From contig JAQGBZ010000012.1 in NCBI GenBank assembly GCA_034687125.1, forward strand, positions 248,001 through 312,000: 64,000 nucleotides of DNA, in the 5' to 3' direction. Position 1 is the stretch's first letter; every line of letters starts with the position of its first letter. Position numbers and translations under genes: made by a program. Shown in pieces: positions 11,301 through 24,152 of the stretch. A model generated the notes under the pieces. That model did not search any database. It was given only the letters and a program-made list of their open reading frames with translations, and had not been told where the DNA came from. The DNA is from Neelides folsomi (lineage: Eukaryota; Arthropoda; Collembola; Neelipleona; Neelidae).

Positions 11301-13975
11301 CGGGATTGTTTTCAAATGATTCATTCCCAAATTGAGCATTTGCAATTCTTTGGGTAATTCAACTTCCTCGAGGTTCTCGATCAAATTCCCTCTCAAATTC
11401 AGTTCTTGGAGCTTGGGAAAATTGGAGAAAACGTCAGATGGGATTTCTCGTATTAAATTATGAGACAGGCTCAATTCCGTCAAGTTGAGGATCTTGATGG
11501 GAGTAAGGGCCGATATTCTGTTATAGTCTAGATTGAGGGAGAGAAGGGAATTCAAGGGATCCAGTGCAGCGGAAGGGAATCCGAGCAAATTGTTGTCCAT
11601 TAAGTTTAATGCTTGAAGACTTGGGAGATCCTCAAAGATGTTGGCTGGAATCTGCGTAAGAAGAAAAGGATGAGAAAATTTTTTTTTATTGTTTAGTTAA
11701 ATGGGTGAATAAATTCTTACAGTTCGTAGTTGGTTAATTCCGAGATTGAGCTCTTTTAATTTCCTCATTCCTTGGAAGAAACCACGGGGAATGTCATTGA
11801 TTCTATTACGACTCAAGTCGAGGACTTCAAGCATGGTGAAATGTTTCAAATTGCTTCCTCCTAAATTTTGAATTAAGTTGGAGGATAAGCTGAGAGTCCT
11901 TATGGTTCCTAATGACTTGAGAGCAACGATGGGGATCTCGGAGAGAAAGTTGCTGGCCAAATTAAAATGCTCAAGAGACGAAAGCCCTGGAAATCAAATT
12001 ATACATGGATGAAGTCATTTTCATTATAATCCAATTGAGATGATTACAGTTTAGCATAAGTGAATTACCAATAAAAGAGTCGCTGTTGAGGCGGTTGAGT
12101 CTGTTATAAGACAAATCCAAGATTTTGAGACTTGTTAAACCTCTGAACGAATTTCCTTCAATTGCCGAAATCTTGTTGTTATTTAAGTTGATCATCAATA
12201 AACCCTTTTGCGTTTTGAAATCCTCCATCTTTAGTTGGTCTATAATACAGATAACATTCTACAATATTACTTTTATCTTAAAAATTACATAATATTTTTA
12301 TTATTAAATAGTTAAATAATCATAAACGTCGCTATTATATAATTTTTAAAATTTCATATTAAAACAATTTTTATTAAAGGTTTTAAAGATTCTTAGCTAT
12401 TCTCCTATTGAATATTTATTCTAAAAAACATTACCAATTTCATTGCTGTTCAAGTCAATCACTTTCAGAGAGTTTGGTCCTTTAAAAGATGAAGTTGGAA
12501 CTCTTTTGAGTTTATTTGAATCCAAATAGAATTCCTAATAAAACACGAGTTATTAATTTACATGATTTTAACTTTACATTTTTTAATTTTTTCTTATGAT
12601 CATAATGAGCACAAACCTGCATGCTGAGACATCCATCCAAAATTCCATCGTCAATGTCGAAAATGGAATTGTTCCCTAACCGAAGAATCCTCAACCTGGG
12701 CAGCTTCTTGAACTCATTTGTACTAAAGATCGGATTCAGTTGGTCTCCGAGTAAATTATGGCCTAAATCGAGAATCTCAAGAGTCTCCGCAAGTCCTTCA
12801 AAGGCTTTCTCGGTCAGTCGTCTCAACCAATTATGAGAAAGATCGAGGTATTTGAGGGGAATCCCACTGGCAATGAATCCCTTTGAAGAATCATCATAAA
12901 TATTAGAAATCATAAACATTGAACCCGTGCCATTCCTCCATAAAAAGGCACATCGAGAAACGGATTTCGTTTTCAATAGTTCAATTCGATCTGCGGCTTA
13001 CTTGCGGTGGGATATTTTGGTAGTTGGCGAATCTTTGTGAAAAATGAGTGATCGGCTGGCGGAAAGGCAGGTAAGGGAAATCTTGAGCAAAAACGACGTG
13101 GTCGCAATTGACGCGAAAGTTTCCATCTGGGGTAAGGTGACAGAGGCAGTTGGGAAGACTCGCCATCACCTTCAAGTCGCGGCAGCTCAGCCATTCTTCT
13201 TCGCTTGGAACTTCCACTCGTTCCCCATTCTGCAAAATGACATATTCTCAATTGTACATAAACTCCCATTTATTCACAAATTCCCACGTTTGTTTGCAAG
13301 GCCTCATTTTACTCCCTTTTACTTAAACACCTAAATTTCAACTTTTAATCGTAATGGCTTGAACGCTCTCTCAGTCGTCCATCTTAGCCACGACAAGCTT
13401 AAAGTTAAGCTAAATGAATAATACACTTTTGTCCTTTTCGTATAACTACTTACAATTTCGGCTACATGATAATTAGACCCTGGCAAAAAAGTCATTTTGA
13501 GGTTCGACACAATGACTTTGTTGGTTTCATAGAAAAAAATGTAGATAATAAAGAAGGGCTCTTTTGTTTTAACGACATTTTTCCATCCAAATACATTTTT
13601 TCGCCCCTGCTATTTAACGGAAAGTTTCGAGCGAAGAGTCGAGGGAAGGTTTAACCAGAAAGTCCGCATATCTAATCCGTTAGCTCAATTTATTCCCCTA
13701 TGACGATTACTATGCTGTAAGAGAAGACGTGGAGGTAAAGTAATGGTAAAGTCTGGTAAAGGTGTTTCCCAACTTGATTCCGTCTCTCCATACATTCTGC
13801 ATTCTTATCGAAGGCGGAGAGGTCAATAAATTGCCCTTTCTGTTACACCCCAAACCATGATGGCTATTTTTCCCATGCATTTCTACTACTATTTATTGAA
13901 TGAAACTGAACTTACCGTTGTACCCAGCCGAAGAGAAACCAATAGCAAGAGCCCAAATGATGTGAGGAATCGCAT
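8365..13975 (-). CDS. Large leucine-rich-repeat transmembrane protein, chaoptin/artichoke-like, 9 exons
   Basis: Cell-surface adhesion or guidance receptor of the chaoptin/artichoke class. Minus-strand exons in order: 13916-13975, 13002-13229, 12617-12880, 12435-12534, 12069-12239, 11721-11986, 10518-11651, 9443-10295, 8365-9296; phases join to 1335 aa. Residues 1-20 (exon 1) are a signal peptide. Exon 2 is a Cys-rich N-terminal cap (Cys residues around CRDL, CLCHL, NCDHV). From about residue 110 to 1070 runs an almost unbroken series of about 24-residue repeats of the form LxxLxLxxNxI, well over 30 by eye. A Cys-rich C-terminal cap starts at CDC (about 1087), then a Thr/Pro/Lys stalk, one transmembrane helix (about 1190-1214) and a cytoplasmic tail of about 120 residues rich in Gly, Tyr and Pro, with PPSY at 1279-1282. 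The exon 2/3 join uses the acceptor at 12881-12882 and is the least certain. Confidence 0.87.
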
Positions 13976-16900
13976 TTCGACCTATAAAGAAAAAGAGGAG
14001 GTGTAATTAAGCCAAATATGTGGAGAGGGATCAAAACGTGCTGAGAGATCTGCAGGTGGAAAACGTGTCTCATTATACATTTTGATCAGATTGGGGGAAA
14101 TCTTCTCAAATCCTCTTCCCATAAAAGAAACCATTCATTCCCTCCCCCGCCAAGAGATTCTCATTCTCTCCTGGAACATTAATCATTCGGAGCAGGGAAC
14201 AAAGATAGGTCTTTTTGAATAATTTCCCTTTCTTTGTGTTACTCCCTTTTATATGGGTTATGCCTTGGTCTTTGAAGCTAATTAACCAGGTGGATTCCAC
14301 CATTATCTTTTTTACCCATCACTTCCGTTCCCTGTCACGAGTTATTGTTTTCATTCTTATTTAATGCATTTTGCTACGATGGTTTTCATTTTATTCCGCG
14401 TGTGCGTAAATGCTAAATACATTAAACTACATTATACCTACATACTACATGTATGAATATGTATGCATTGTGTGCAAATGTGGATGTGTAAAGGAAAACG
14501 ACACTTGCGAAAAACTTACTTGAGAATTGGGTAAATGGAACGAGAAAAAGAAAACTACAAATTTTCAATTAGAGACGTCGACATCAAACATTTGAAATAT
14601 TTTATGAGATTGTAGGCAGTTGAACTCGAGATTGAAAATCACACCAAAGAAGTTATTCATTTGGTTCATTAGATCTAATGACCATTATTTTATAATAGAA
14701 ACTCCCCTATGATCTTCTGCTTTTCTTCTTCGGCTAACCCTCGAGACACACTTCCTCATCGTCACTCCAAATTGATCAATTTGTGGGTGTTTGAAGACGC
14801 CAAAAACCTAGGTGGTTCCTTCAACTGACTTTTCCTCTAAAATAACATCTTTTGCAAGACCTCATAGACATAAAATCCAACGGAGAAACACAACCATGAA
14901 ATATTACCAAACAATACAATTTAAGAAATTTTTATTTTCTCATAAAAACGGCCCCTCAAAACTAGATCCATTCAACAACAGTAACAGTTCAAATTACAGA
15001 GGGTTTTCTCTTATGTTCTCTTCATGATCTCTTTACTCCTCTTTTAACTAACCATAATAATGCAAATACCAGGCATGTATCGACCACGAGAACACTCAGA
15101 CCATAAAATGCTTTACTTAAATAGAAAGTCTTAACTATATAAAAGGCATGAAAAATGGGGAATTAATTTGAGATGGGACATCAAAGTTTAATGGGGCTCT
15201 TTGGATGACTTTCACAGCATCTGCATCCCTTTGGGAGTAAAATGAGGAAGAAAAATTGAAACTATTCATTATCCTTTTCATCTTTACTTTTTTCATTCTT
15301 TTTCTTCTTTTGCAGATTAATTTATTTATGAGGTTCATAAGTGAAACTGACAGGTTTTGGTTTTAAAGTACCGTGTGCTCTAAACCCGATTCTTTAAAAG
15401 CTAAAAAATGTACTCGTACAATGATGATGAGTCCAAATGCCTAAAGCCCAATGATAAATAATAAGGTGGACCATTCACCATCTTGGATATATTTTTGTGT
15501 TCTACTGTACTTTTTCTTCGTACTGGACACATGGGGGAAAATACGTTAACTTTAAAGTTAACTTGGTCGTGTTCTCCTCCCTTTGTGTCTCTAAAGCTCA
15601 ACACATACAGATCTGGGAGAAGAATGAGGAATAATAATAGTTCCGGAAACACGGACATTTGCGGACGCCTTTGATTCTCAATTCAAACTTGTCGTATTCT
15701 TCATCCCGCTCAATTCACAAATAGAATGAAGTCATTATGTGCCTAAAAGAAAAATCATGCATGCTGGCTGGTCCCTGATTTATCGACTTACTTTTCCATT
15801 GATGATTTGGCAGAATGAGGCCGCAAGGAACAAATTCAAATTCATGTTATACACTCTATAAGCATACTTAAGTCCTTCGCATACAAAAAGTCTTTTATTC
15901 AAACTCGCCTCACTTGAATATAGAAAAATGTAATTCTATCTCTCTACACACTAATGACAGCTCAAATCGCCCTAAGCTGATCATCGCATATAAATTGTGT
16001 ATATAAATACCTATACATTATTATATAAAATATGCACATAAGTAACTACATAGTTTAGAGTAGGTCCTGGCTAATGCGAGTGTCATGAACTTACATTCTT
16101 GCAAGTAATGATCAGAAGTCTCTAAATACTTGAGGTATTTTTAAATTCAATTCCCTTCTTGTTTCTCATTCAATTTCAACCATGCTGTAAATTAGGAAAA
16201 CTTCTCATTCTCCACTCCATAATTAAATGATTATTGAATCGCGAGATTTGTAACTTCATTGTCAATAATAATATTTCCTATCCTCTGGCGTCCTGGGTGC
16301 AAAGAATCATTCCCTTCTAATGGGATGAGAATAAAAAATTGTCGCTTGAGCAGTTGAGTGTGAAAGAAATACGGTTAAAATGATCGCGAGTTCTCTTTCA
16401 TCTCTCTCATCGTAATCCAAGGAGACTCTGTGAGAGCATTTTGTACATTGAGTGAGACGGAGTGGCTATAAGTAGGAAAGATCCAATTGAGGGAACAAGT
16501 TATTTTAATAACGGACGTCCGATACAAGGTGTGCTACATGGGGATTCTCACTGTATATATAAGTGGATATACAGATATACACAATATACTTCCGAAAGTC
16601 CTATACAAATCTTATATACAGCGTGTTTTGCACCTTATACCATATACAATACAATGATACTATTTTGGTATACAGGTGTATATTTAGGTAATTTGAGCAT
16701 TGCAGCCGGTGAGGGTTATTTGAGTTGGTTCTCTCGTCAGTGTATCACCCTCCTTTTGCAAGGTGTATTGTTGATCAAATCATTCACCTCTAACCAAAAT
16801 CAGTTACAGTGTGTAGGCAACTCTTGAAAGAAAGTAATAATATAAGAATATTAGAGGGACTCGTGGAGTTAATCCTTCCAACTAACCCTTTCACAAGCTT

Positions 16901-19900
16901 CCAAACACTCGGTTAAAGTCGCAACAATATTCCGCTGACACTATTATTGTGAAATGAGCCTAGCATTAACTAGTAATGGAAGTAATCATGAGGAATCTAT
17001 CTATTTATATTGAGAGGCTCATGGGAAAATCACTGCCCCTTTTAATCCTGTCCCAATTCTCTCTTTTTCATCTTCCGCACCGTAACGATTTTTGTTTGTT
17101 AGCCAACACGAAATATAATGGATGGCCGTAATGAACTTCATGCCTCCACTAATTTACATTTCAAGTCTCGAATATAACATTGAAGTATGGACCCTCGAAG
17201 AAGACTCTTCAAGCACACATTCTTCAACCACTTGAAAAAATGAATACATTTTCCACTGTCTTGACGCAAAGGCGTCTTTCATGTCCAAGAGCTAACTAAG
17301 AGGCTTTACATGTGTTAACTCATAAATATTTAATATTTTTGACATTTCATTTGTACTATAAGAATCTTTTTGATATTAAAGTGCTGTACTGTAATTCATA
17401 AAATGCTAAACGTCATCTCTCGCATGACTCTTCCGATTCTTTCACCTTTAACATAAAACTTCAACTTTACCGAATAATGAACCCTGTTTACTCGTATATT
17501 TACAATATTATATCTTGTATTTATAAAGTATACTTACATATATTTAATTACTAGATACTTACATTTAATATAAATCTAAATACTTACATTTGATATAAAC
17601 CCTCGCTTATTCCATTATGAATGTAATATGTACATAATATTTTATAAGTTAAAAAAATGTATTATGCATTACCTTAAGATTGTTAATTTAAAGTTTGTAA
17701 AAATATTTAGTCTTGCACAATCTCTGAAATGTTGCAAACCAATTTATCCAATCCCGGTTAATTATAATTTTAAGTATGCATTCTTAATACTCTTCTATGT
17801 ATTTCTATTACAAGAAGGCGCGGCAAGAAATTTAAAATGGACACAATTGAATAGCAAATTAGCTCAAGGAGACTTGACATAAAAGGGCTACAGAGTAGGA
17901 AGATAAAAGGCGGGTTGAGATTAAGACAAATATTAAAAAAGTATCTTACGTACAAGTGTCCAATTATTAAGAGCCGAAACGTCAGTGTCAGAAATCACAT
18001 ATTTACTCTAGGTGTGGAGGTTGACTTCTTGGGGGGCTTTAACTTTAAAGGCACTTTGTTCACTGATTCCTTTTAGTCCAGAATCTTGGGAAGATTCAAA
18101 AAAGAGTTAACTTTTCCACAAATATTTGCGAATCACTAGGAGCAAGTCTCATGTCTTCGGGACAAAGTTTAGGAATGTTTATGAGGAAGTGAGGAGAAGT
18201 CGTCTGCGAATACCTTCATGCAGGAGGCTCAGGTGTGTTGGGTCAAAGAAATTTACCGTAAATGTGGCTGGAGGGGGAAACGTACCTCGCTAGACAACGA
18301 ATGCTCCTGGCATTCCAATCCCCAATGCAGGTTGAAACTGAGATTTTTCCTACCCTCTTTTGCTTCATCTTGAGCAACTCTTCTTGGCCATCTTTACGAG
18401 TGCTTCACCCCTTTCCCAGTCCAACGGAATCCAAATATGAAGTTAGTTGCACAGGTAGTGTGTGGAACACCCCCAGCCCATCTTGCCTTCATTCAAATAG
18501 TCTCAGGTGATATAGGAAAAAAAGCCTGTGAGGTTTCCCCTCCCAACTTCTTCGCCTACACCTTCATTTGCATCGTCCCATGTCACATTTCCACGATCCC
18601 TTTCTAGTTATCTTTCTCAAGCAGCAATAACCCTTTTGCTCCTTGCTCGATTTCTCAATTTCCCCTCTTTAGTTTAACTGGGCGGTTTGGGACGATTTGG
18701 AACGGCCATCAGAGGGAAACAATCCGCAACGAGCGCCGTTGTGGGCAAATGATGAGGGACCACAAATTGCCCCATTCACAATTCACAAAATTTGCCCTCT
18801 TTCACTCTGACCTTATCCCGGCATTGTCATGTTGAATAGCTCTTTGGCTCACCATAATTCTTACCCTCATGCGTTTCATAGACATCTATTCTTACTTTAC
18901 CTATAGGGGTGAGAAACCTGAAGACAGCATAACTATCCAACCGGCGACATTGAGCGAAGGAGAGAGTTATTTGAAACTCAATAATCAATCCACATTTGAA
19001 ACAACTTGAGCAAATGTAAAAAAATATATTACACATCCAATTGAAATTCAAGTTTCTATTTCAAGAATTCATTTTTTTAAAGTTTTCACGCGAGTGGTTA
19101 ATCTTTCGAGTAAGAACTTTTGACCATTTTCTACTATTTTATATTTTTAAAAGATGTATCTTTAATAGCGTTACATTGATGTTGAAACATTGAGAGAGAT
19201 AAGGAATGTTTTTATAAGGCTGTGTGCTAAAGTATAATTTTTAGTTGTGCATTTACAATATGGGTAACTGATTGAGAGATTTTCCCATGGCTCATCCTTC
19301 TTATACAGTTTGATTATCAGGTCAAATCTCTCTATCAAGTCTTACTTTTTTAAGGAGAAACCCGAGCGTTATTAGATATAATGATTCGCTGATTCGCAAT
19401 CTACAAAACTTGTCGGAGATTCTTCATTTTATTTACAAACGAAATAATGATTCAATGGAAATTCAGTCACAGTTCAAATCTTCTCAATGCCAATATTGCT
19501 GACGATGATGAGCTTGATGAGTAGTTACCAAATTGAGTTTTTTCTCTTTACCTGTTTTGTCCCACTTCCTCTCTTTTATCATATTGAATGAAGATTAATT
19601 AGATCAATTCCTTGTACATCTCAATTATTAAGCTTATTTCTTATTTCAAATCATGATTTCACATTTCCAATCAAGTTTCTGCTGGGGGCTGATTAATTTA
19701 CTTTTTTAAATGTATCAGTCAATGAATACATAAATTAATAAGTTTAATTGACTTTGAATTCTCTCCTTATTCCACTTATTTTATGACCATTTTAAAATAA
19801 ATTAATGAAAAAATAAATTATTGGAATTGTTTATTGTTATTTAAATAATGTTATTACTTTAATTGTTTAGGATAAATTCTAGAAATTAAAATTAGGCTTT

Positions 19901-22218
19901 GCTAATAATTAAAAGACCTTAAATGGTTTGTTTGTTTATTTTTGCGAGCTATAATAAAATTATATAATGTGCATGTTCTTTATATTTATCGGTGGCAATG
20001 TTGATTGTTACGGCCAATTTAGATAATAAATTGCGAGCAGTTTTTACTCGGAGATAAATTATAAACAAGTAGTATTCATTCATCCTTAGAACCATGAAAC
20101 GATAGTTAAAATGCATAATAAATGTAGTGCAGGAGTTCTTTCGTGAGGCTTATCAAAGCCATTCTCATTTCACAAAGGTTGAATCACAGATATTAATATG
20201 GCATAATTGGAAAAATTCCCAGTGGGATTTATTCAGCATCCAAGTTTAAATTACAAACAAGGACAAAATCCGACATTTAATATTTTGTTATGCAACGTGA
20301 CTTCTAATTTTAAAGGTTATTTGAAGTGCAGATTATCATTAATTATTATATATGGTAAATTCTTGATAATTATTCTCCCTACTTTATATTCACTCAACTG
20401 TGGACTCTATCAAATGGAATTCAATGAAAGTTTCTTTATAAGTGCATGGATTCATGAAGCGAAATATCAATTGGCAAAACTGTCTAACTTTTTTTATTAG
20501 TTAAGTGTTAATGTATAGACTTTCAATTAATTTTATCCAATATGTCCACATGAATTAAAAATAATTTGAATAAAACAAACATCATACATTTTGAAACATT
20601 ACATTGCCTTCATGGACGTGTGCACGTCAATAAGTCGCAATGGAATCTGAGTTGATGTTATTAATAAGCTGAAGCAATAATAATTTTCATTTCATAACTA
20701 ACATTAAGCACCATAACTCACAGAACCTGTATATTGGAAAGAAGCTAATTAGACTAACAAACGTTCATGAATAAATTTCCTCTTGTTCATTACCTTCATT
20801 TTTAGATAACAAATAAAAATGGTTTAATAACTACAACATAAATTAACTATATAATAATTAAGTATCTAGTAATAAATGCTAGGTTGAATATATTATTTAT
20901 CATTATGAATATTTGAATATATCGTCGAAATAAACGACAATAAAGGATATAAATTAGTCATTCAGCTTTATAAAAGTAAAATTTGAATTACTTATTGTTA
21001 GTTATAAAGTTGTTTCATTTCCTCTAGGAAAGACTATTTTGAGTTTGCTGAAGCGAAGCTTAAATGGCCCTTGATTAGATAAGGCCATTTTAGAAAAACG
21101 AAATAAGACATTGAAAGTTAAGGGAGAATCTCCTTTTTAGTCTTCAAGTTTCAGAAGCAGAGGTTCATCATCTTACAAGCTTAAGTGCCCAAATTAGGCG
21201 AAACTCTCGTTTCCTTCTTACCTTTTTCATCATGTAATCAATTTAAGGAAATCATAATGTAAAAAATATTTTGTAATGGTTGGTGTTGGCTCGTTTGTTG
21301 TTCAAGTTTGGCCGTGGAAAGCTTAAAGTTCTAAAGTTCTAAACACGACTCGTTTGCCTAAATAACAAAGTTTATAAAGTAATAAACCAAAGAGGAATAA
21401 TAAACGTTTGTAAACCACTACATAAAACCCAATTCCCGCCTTTGATTCAATTTCTCAGAACTACAAATATTTTCTAAACTTGACTAAAAGTCAAGTTACA
21501 CTTCTAAGATTTCTAACAATAACTTCCAGTAAACATTAAACAATTTATTGTAATTATCGAAATAACGATATTTATTTTGAATCATAACTAAAATCTAACC
21601 AACCTAAGATCCCAACTGATTAAATGCGCAAAAAGCATTTCGTAAATAATAAAAACTCAACAAGTGAGACAGTGAGATTAATAACAAAAGGGCTAAATGA
21701 CCTGGCCATGAATGAAAGAAGATGGTGAGTAAGTTGTAAAAAAGTTAATAAGGTAAAAAAGCCAGGTATTTGACTGACAAACTCATGTCTTCCATTTGCG
21801 TGTATGTGTGTGGAGGAGCCGTGTGAAGCTGTGTGAAAAGTGTGTAAAGCATCGAGTGGTTGTGTTGTATTGGGCCGTTGGGCGAAGTTGGTGGGAGAAG
21901 AAGACAGCAGTGGAGTTTCCATTGCCTTGAGAGCGAGGAGAGAAAGGATTTCCACCTTTTGCTAATGGATCCAGCTTTTCACCTTCGACTCACAGAATCT
22001 TTAACAATTCTGGCAGGTCAGATCTGAAACAAATCATTTACAATGATTTGATCCGATCTGTCTCCACATCGATAAGTTGAAATGGATTTCAAGTGAAGAA
22101 CATCTCCAATCCCCTCCCTCCATTATTAATTTCAAAGACCCAAATTCCAAGTTAGACAATCCCAACCGTTGGAGGACCTGGTTTCGAAATTAAATAAATA
22201 ATTTAATCACTTCAAATT
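13976..22218. other. 8-kb spacer between the LRR gene and the DRAK kinase gene
   Basis: No convincing coding exon. The left end must hold the promoter of the leftward LRR gene; the right end (about 21780-22200) is less AT-rich and probably holds the promoter and 5' UTR of the kinase gene. The segment 16540-16690 has a cluster of TATAC/GTATA words. Other open frames (14812-15027, 16462-16827, 18262-18510, 21620-21955 on the minus strand) show no family resemblance and no splice structure. Distant enhancers or a noncoding RNA cannot be excluded. Confidence 0.4.
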
Positions 22219-24152
22219 ATGGATAAGTCTGGCCTCTTATTCCTCGACAAAGAATCTCGTGCGAAAATACTCTCAAATAAAGCCATCGATTTAGACTTTG
22301 AAGTCGAACATGAACCCTTTGCAAGGTAATTATAATTTACAGAGGTTTTTTCCCAATTCAATAGAAATCCCTTGTGAAAGTTTTGAACCTGTTTCATTTA
22401 AACTTCACCTTTTTTAATATTTCAAGTGTGGTAGCCTTTTATTGTGCATAATTTAACGAGTGGAGGATAAATATTGTTTTAAATGATTGAAAATTGTGTT
22501 TACTAAAGGATTTTTATTTTTAAATTCAGGGGGAAGTTCGCGACCGTGAAGAAGACAATTAGGAAAAAAGACGATTTTATATTCGCTTCTAAATTTATTA
22601 GAAAAAGAAGGCGAACTTCTCCAGAAGAGGTTTGATAATATTTATTTTTTAATTGTTTGGACTGGTCTAATTGTTTTTTTTGTTGCAGGTTTGGCATGAA
22701 GTCGCTGTGTTAGATTTATCAAGAGAATGTCAATTTATTGTTCATTTATACCAAGTATTCGAAACACCTCTGGACACAATTTTGCTGTTAGAAATGTAAG
22801 ACACTTTTCAAGTTCAAGGACTTCAATATTTTTCTAACTTATTTATCTTCGCAAAGTCGGCTATTTAATATTTATTTTATTTTTTGCGTTTTAGGGCAGA
22901 TGGAGGTGACCTACAAACTCTCCTCGACGAAGATGAGTTTTTAAAAGAGTCTCTTTGTGTGGACATTTTAAGAGATACATTAAATGGTCTGTCATTTTTA
23001 CATCAACACTCAATAGCACATCTAGATATTAAGGTATTTTCTAAATTATTCTTATATTTTTAATTTATTATCTTTTAATATAAAGCTTTTAAAAACAATT
23101 TATTAAACTTTAAGCTGTAATAACAAGTTTATGAATTTTATAATTGAAAGTTTTAAATTACTTTTAAATTATTTATAAACAACTCTATTTTTTAATAATT
23201 TGTCTTCAAGGCGTGTTGATTATATTTAACTTTAATTGTTTTTCGCATGGAACCATTTTGTTTAATTTATGCATGATTTGCTTTGTGTGTGTCATAGCCT
23301 CAAAATTTGGTGGTTTCTGGCCGATTACCAGGTGGCCGTGTGAAATTGTGTGATTTTGGTCTCAGTCGTCAATTGTCTATTTCAACAGAGGTTTTATTTT
23401 TATTTTATTTTTCCAGGATGTCCCATTTTTTGTTTTTTCCAGCATGTCAATTTTTTATTTTTATGATTCAGGTACGCGAGTTACTTGGTACACCTGAGTA
23501 TGTTAGCCCTGAGGTTCTTAACTATGAGCCATTGACGCTCGCCACTGACCTATGGGCCATCGGAGTTCTCGCTTATGTTCTACTCTCAGGGGTCACTCCA
23601 TTTGGTGGTGACACGAAACAAGAGACTTACCTCAATATATCCCAGAGAGCTTTAAGTTTCCCCTCCGCTTATTTTGAAAATGTGTCCGCCCTCGCTATCG
23701 ATTTTATTGAAAAGCTTTTAATTTTAAAGCCCAGGTATGTTTTATCATTTTATTGTTTTTACACTTTAATATTATTTATTTCTGTTTGCTATTGAATTCT
23801 TGTGTGATAAACCAATTGAATTATTAATATTTCTTTTTGGTTGATCTTATTTAATTTTAAAGATTATTAATATTGTTGATCATAATCTGTTGAATATATT
23901 GTTATTATACCTACTATCTGTATGTACAATTAACAACTTTATTATTTTATCAAGTGAACGATTAAAGGCGGAGGAGAGTCTTCATCACATCTGGCTGGAT
24001 GGTGGGAAGTCGAATCAGTCAAATTATTGTAAGAATACATAATTACCTATGTCATATACCTAGTACAATAAATAGTGCATAAATATTAAACCTTAAATAA
24101 TATTCTTATTTGGTTATTTTTTTCAATTTTTTCAGTGATTGGTGACGAATAA
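22219..24152 (+). CDS. Drak: DRAK/STK17-type serine/threonine kinase, 8 exons
   Basis: Death-associated-protein-kinase-related Ser/Thr kinase. Exons: 22219-22325, 22530-22629, 22689-22795, 22895-23033, 23298-23390, 23472-23734, 23955-24028, 24136-24152; they join in phase to 299 aa. Catalytic features are complete: Gly-rich loop ARGKFATV at 35-42, ATP lysine K57 in FASKFIRKRR, alpha-C Glu 73 in HEVAVL, catalytic loop HLDIKPQN with D149 (HLD instead of HRD is normal for the DAPK/DRAK family), DFG at 170-172, GTPEYVSPE at 188-196, and the DRAK-like block KQETYLNISQ. Human STK17A/B run to about 370-415 aa; here the protein ends a few residues after the last kinase helix (HHIWL), so the regulatory tail is nearly absent. 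The start is the first Met upstream of the Gly loop. An AATAAA lies at 24588-24593. Confidence 0.9.
23391..23471 (+). other. In-frame 81-nt intron of the kinase gene, fully open
   Basis: Intron 5 of the kinase is exactly 81 bases, begins GTTTTA, ends TTCAG and contains no stop in the coding frame. Keeping it would add 27 mostly hydrophobic, Phe-rich residues between DFGLSRQLSISTE and VRELLGTPEY, inside the activation segment. Two internal pyrimidine-tract AGs (after TTTTCC and TTTTTTCC) could serve as alternative acceptors. Its T-rich composition marks it as an ordinary intron, so it is annotated as removed. Confidence 0.6.

Noticed and set aside
16462-16827. 121-codon open frame on the plus strand
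   Set aside because: Includes the TATAC-rich cluster, has Tyr/Ile-rich low-complexity text, no family likeness and no splice partner; likely chance.
21620-21955. 111-codon minus-strand open frame near the kinase promoter
   Set aside because: No family likeness; more likely part of the GC-richer upstream region of the kinase gene.
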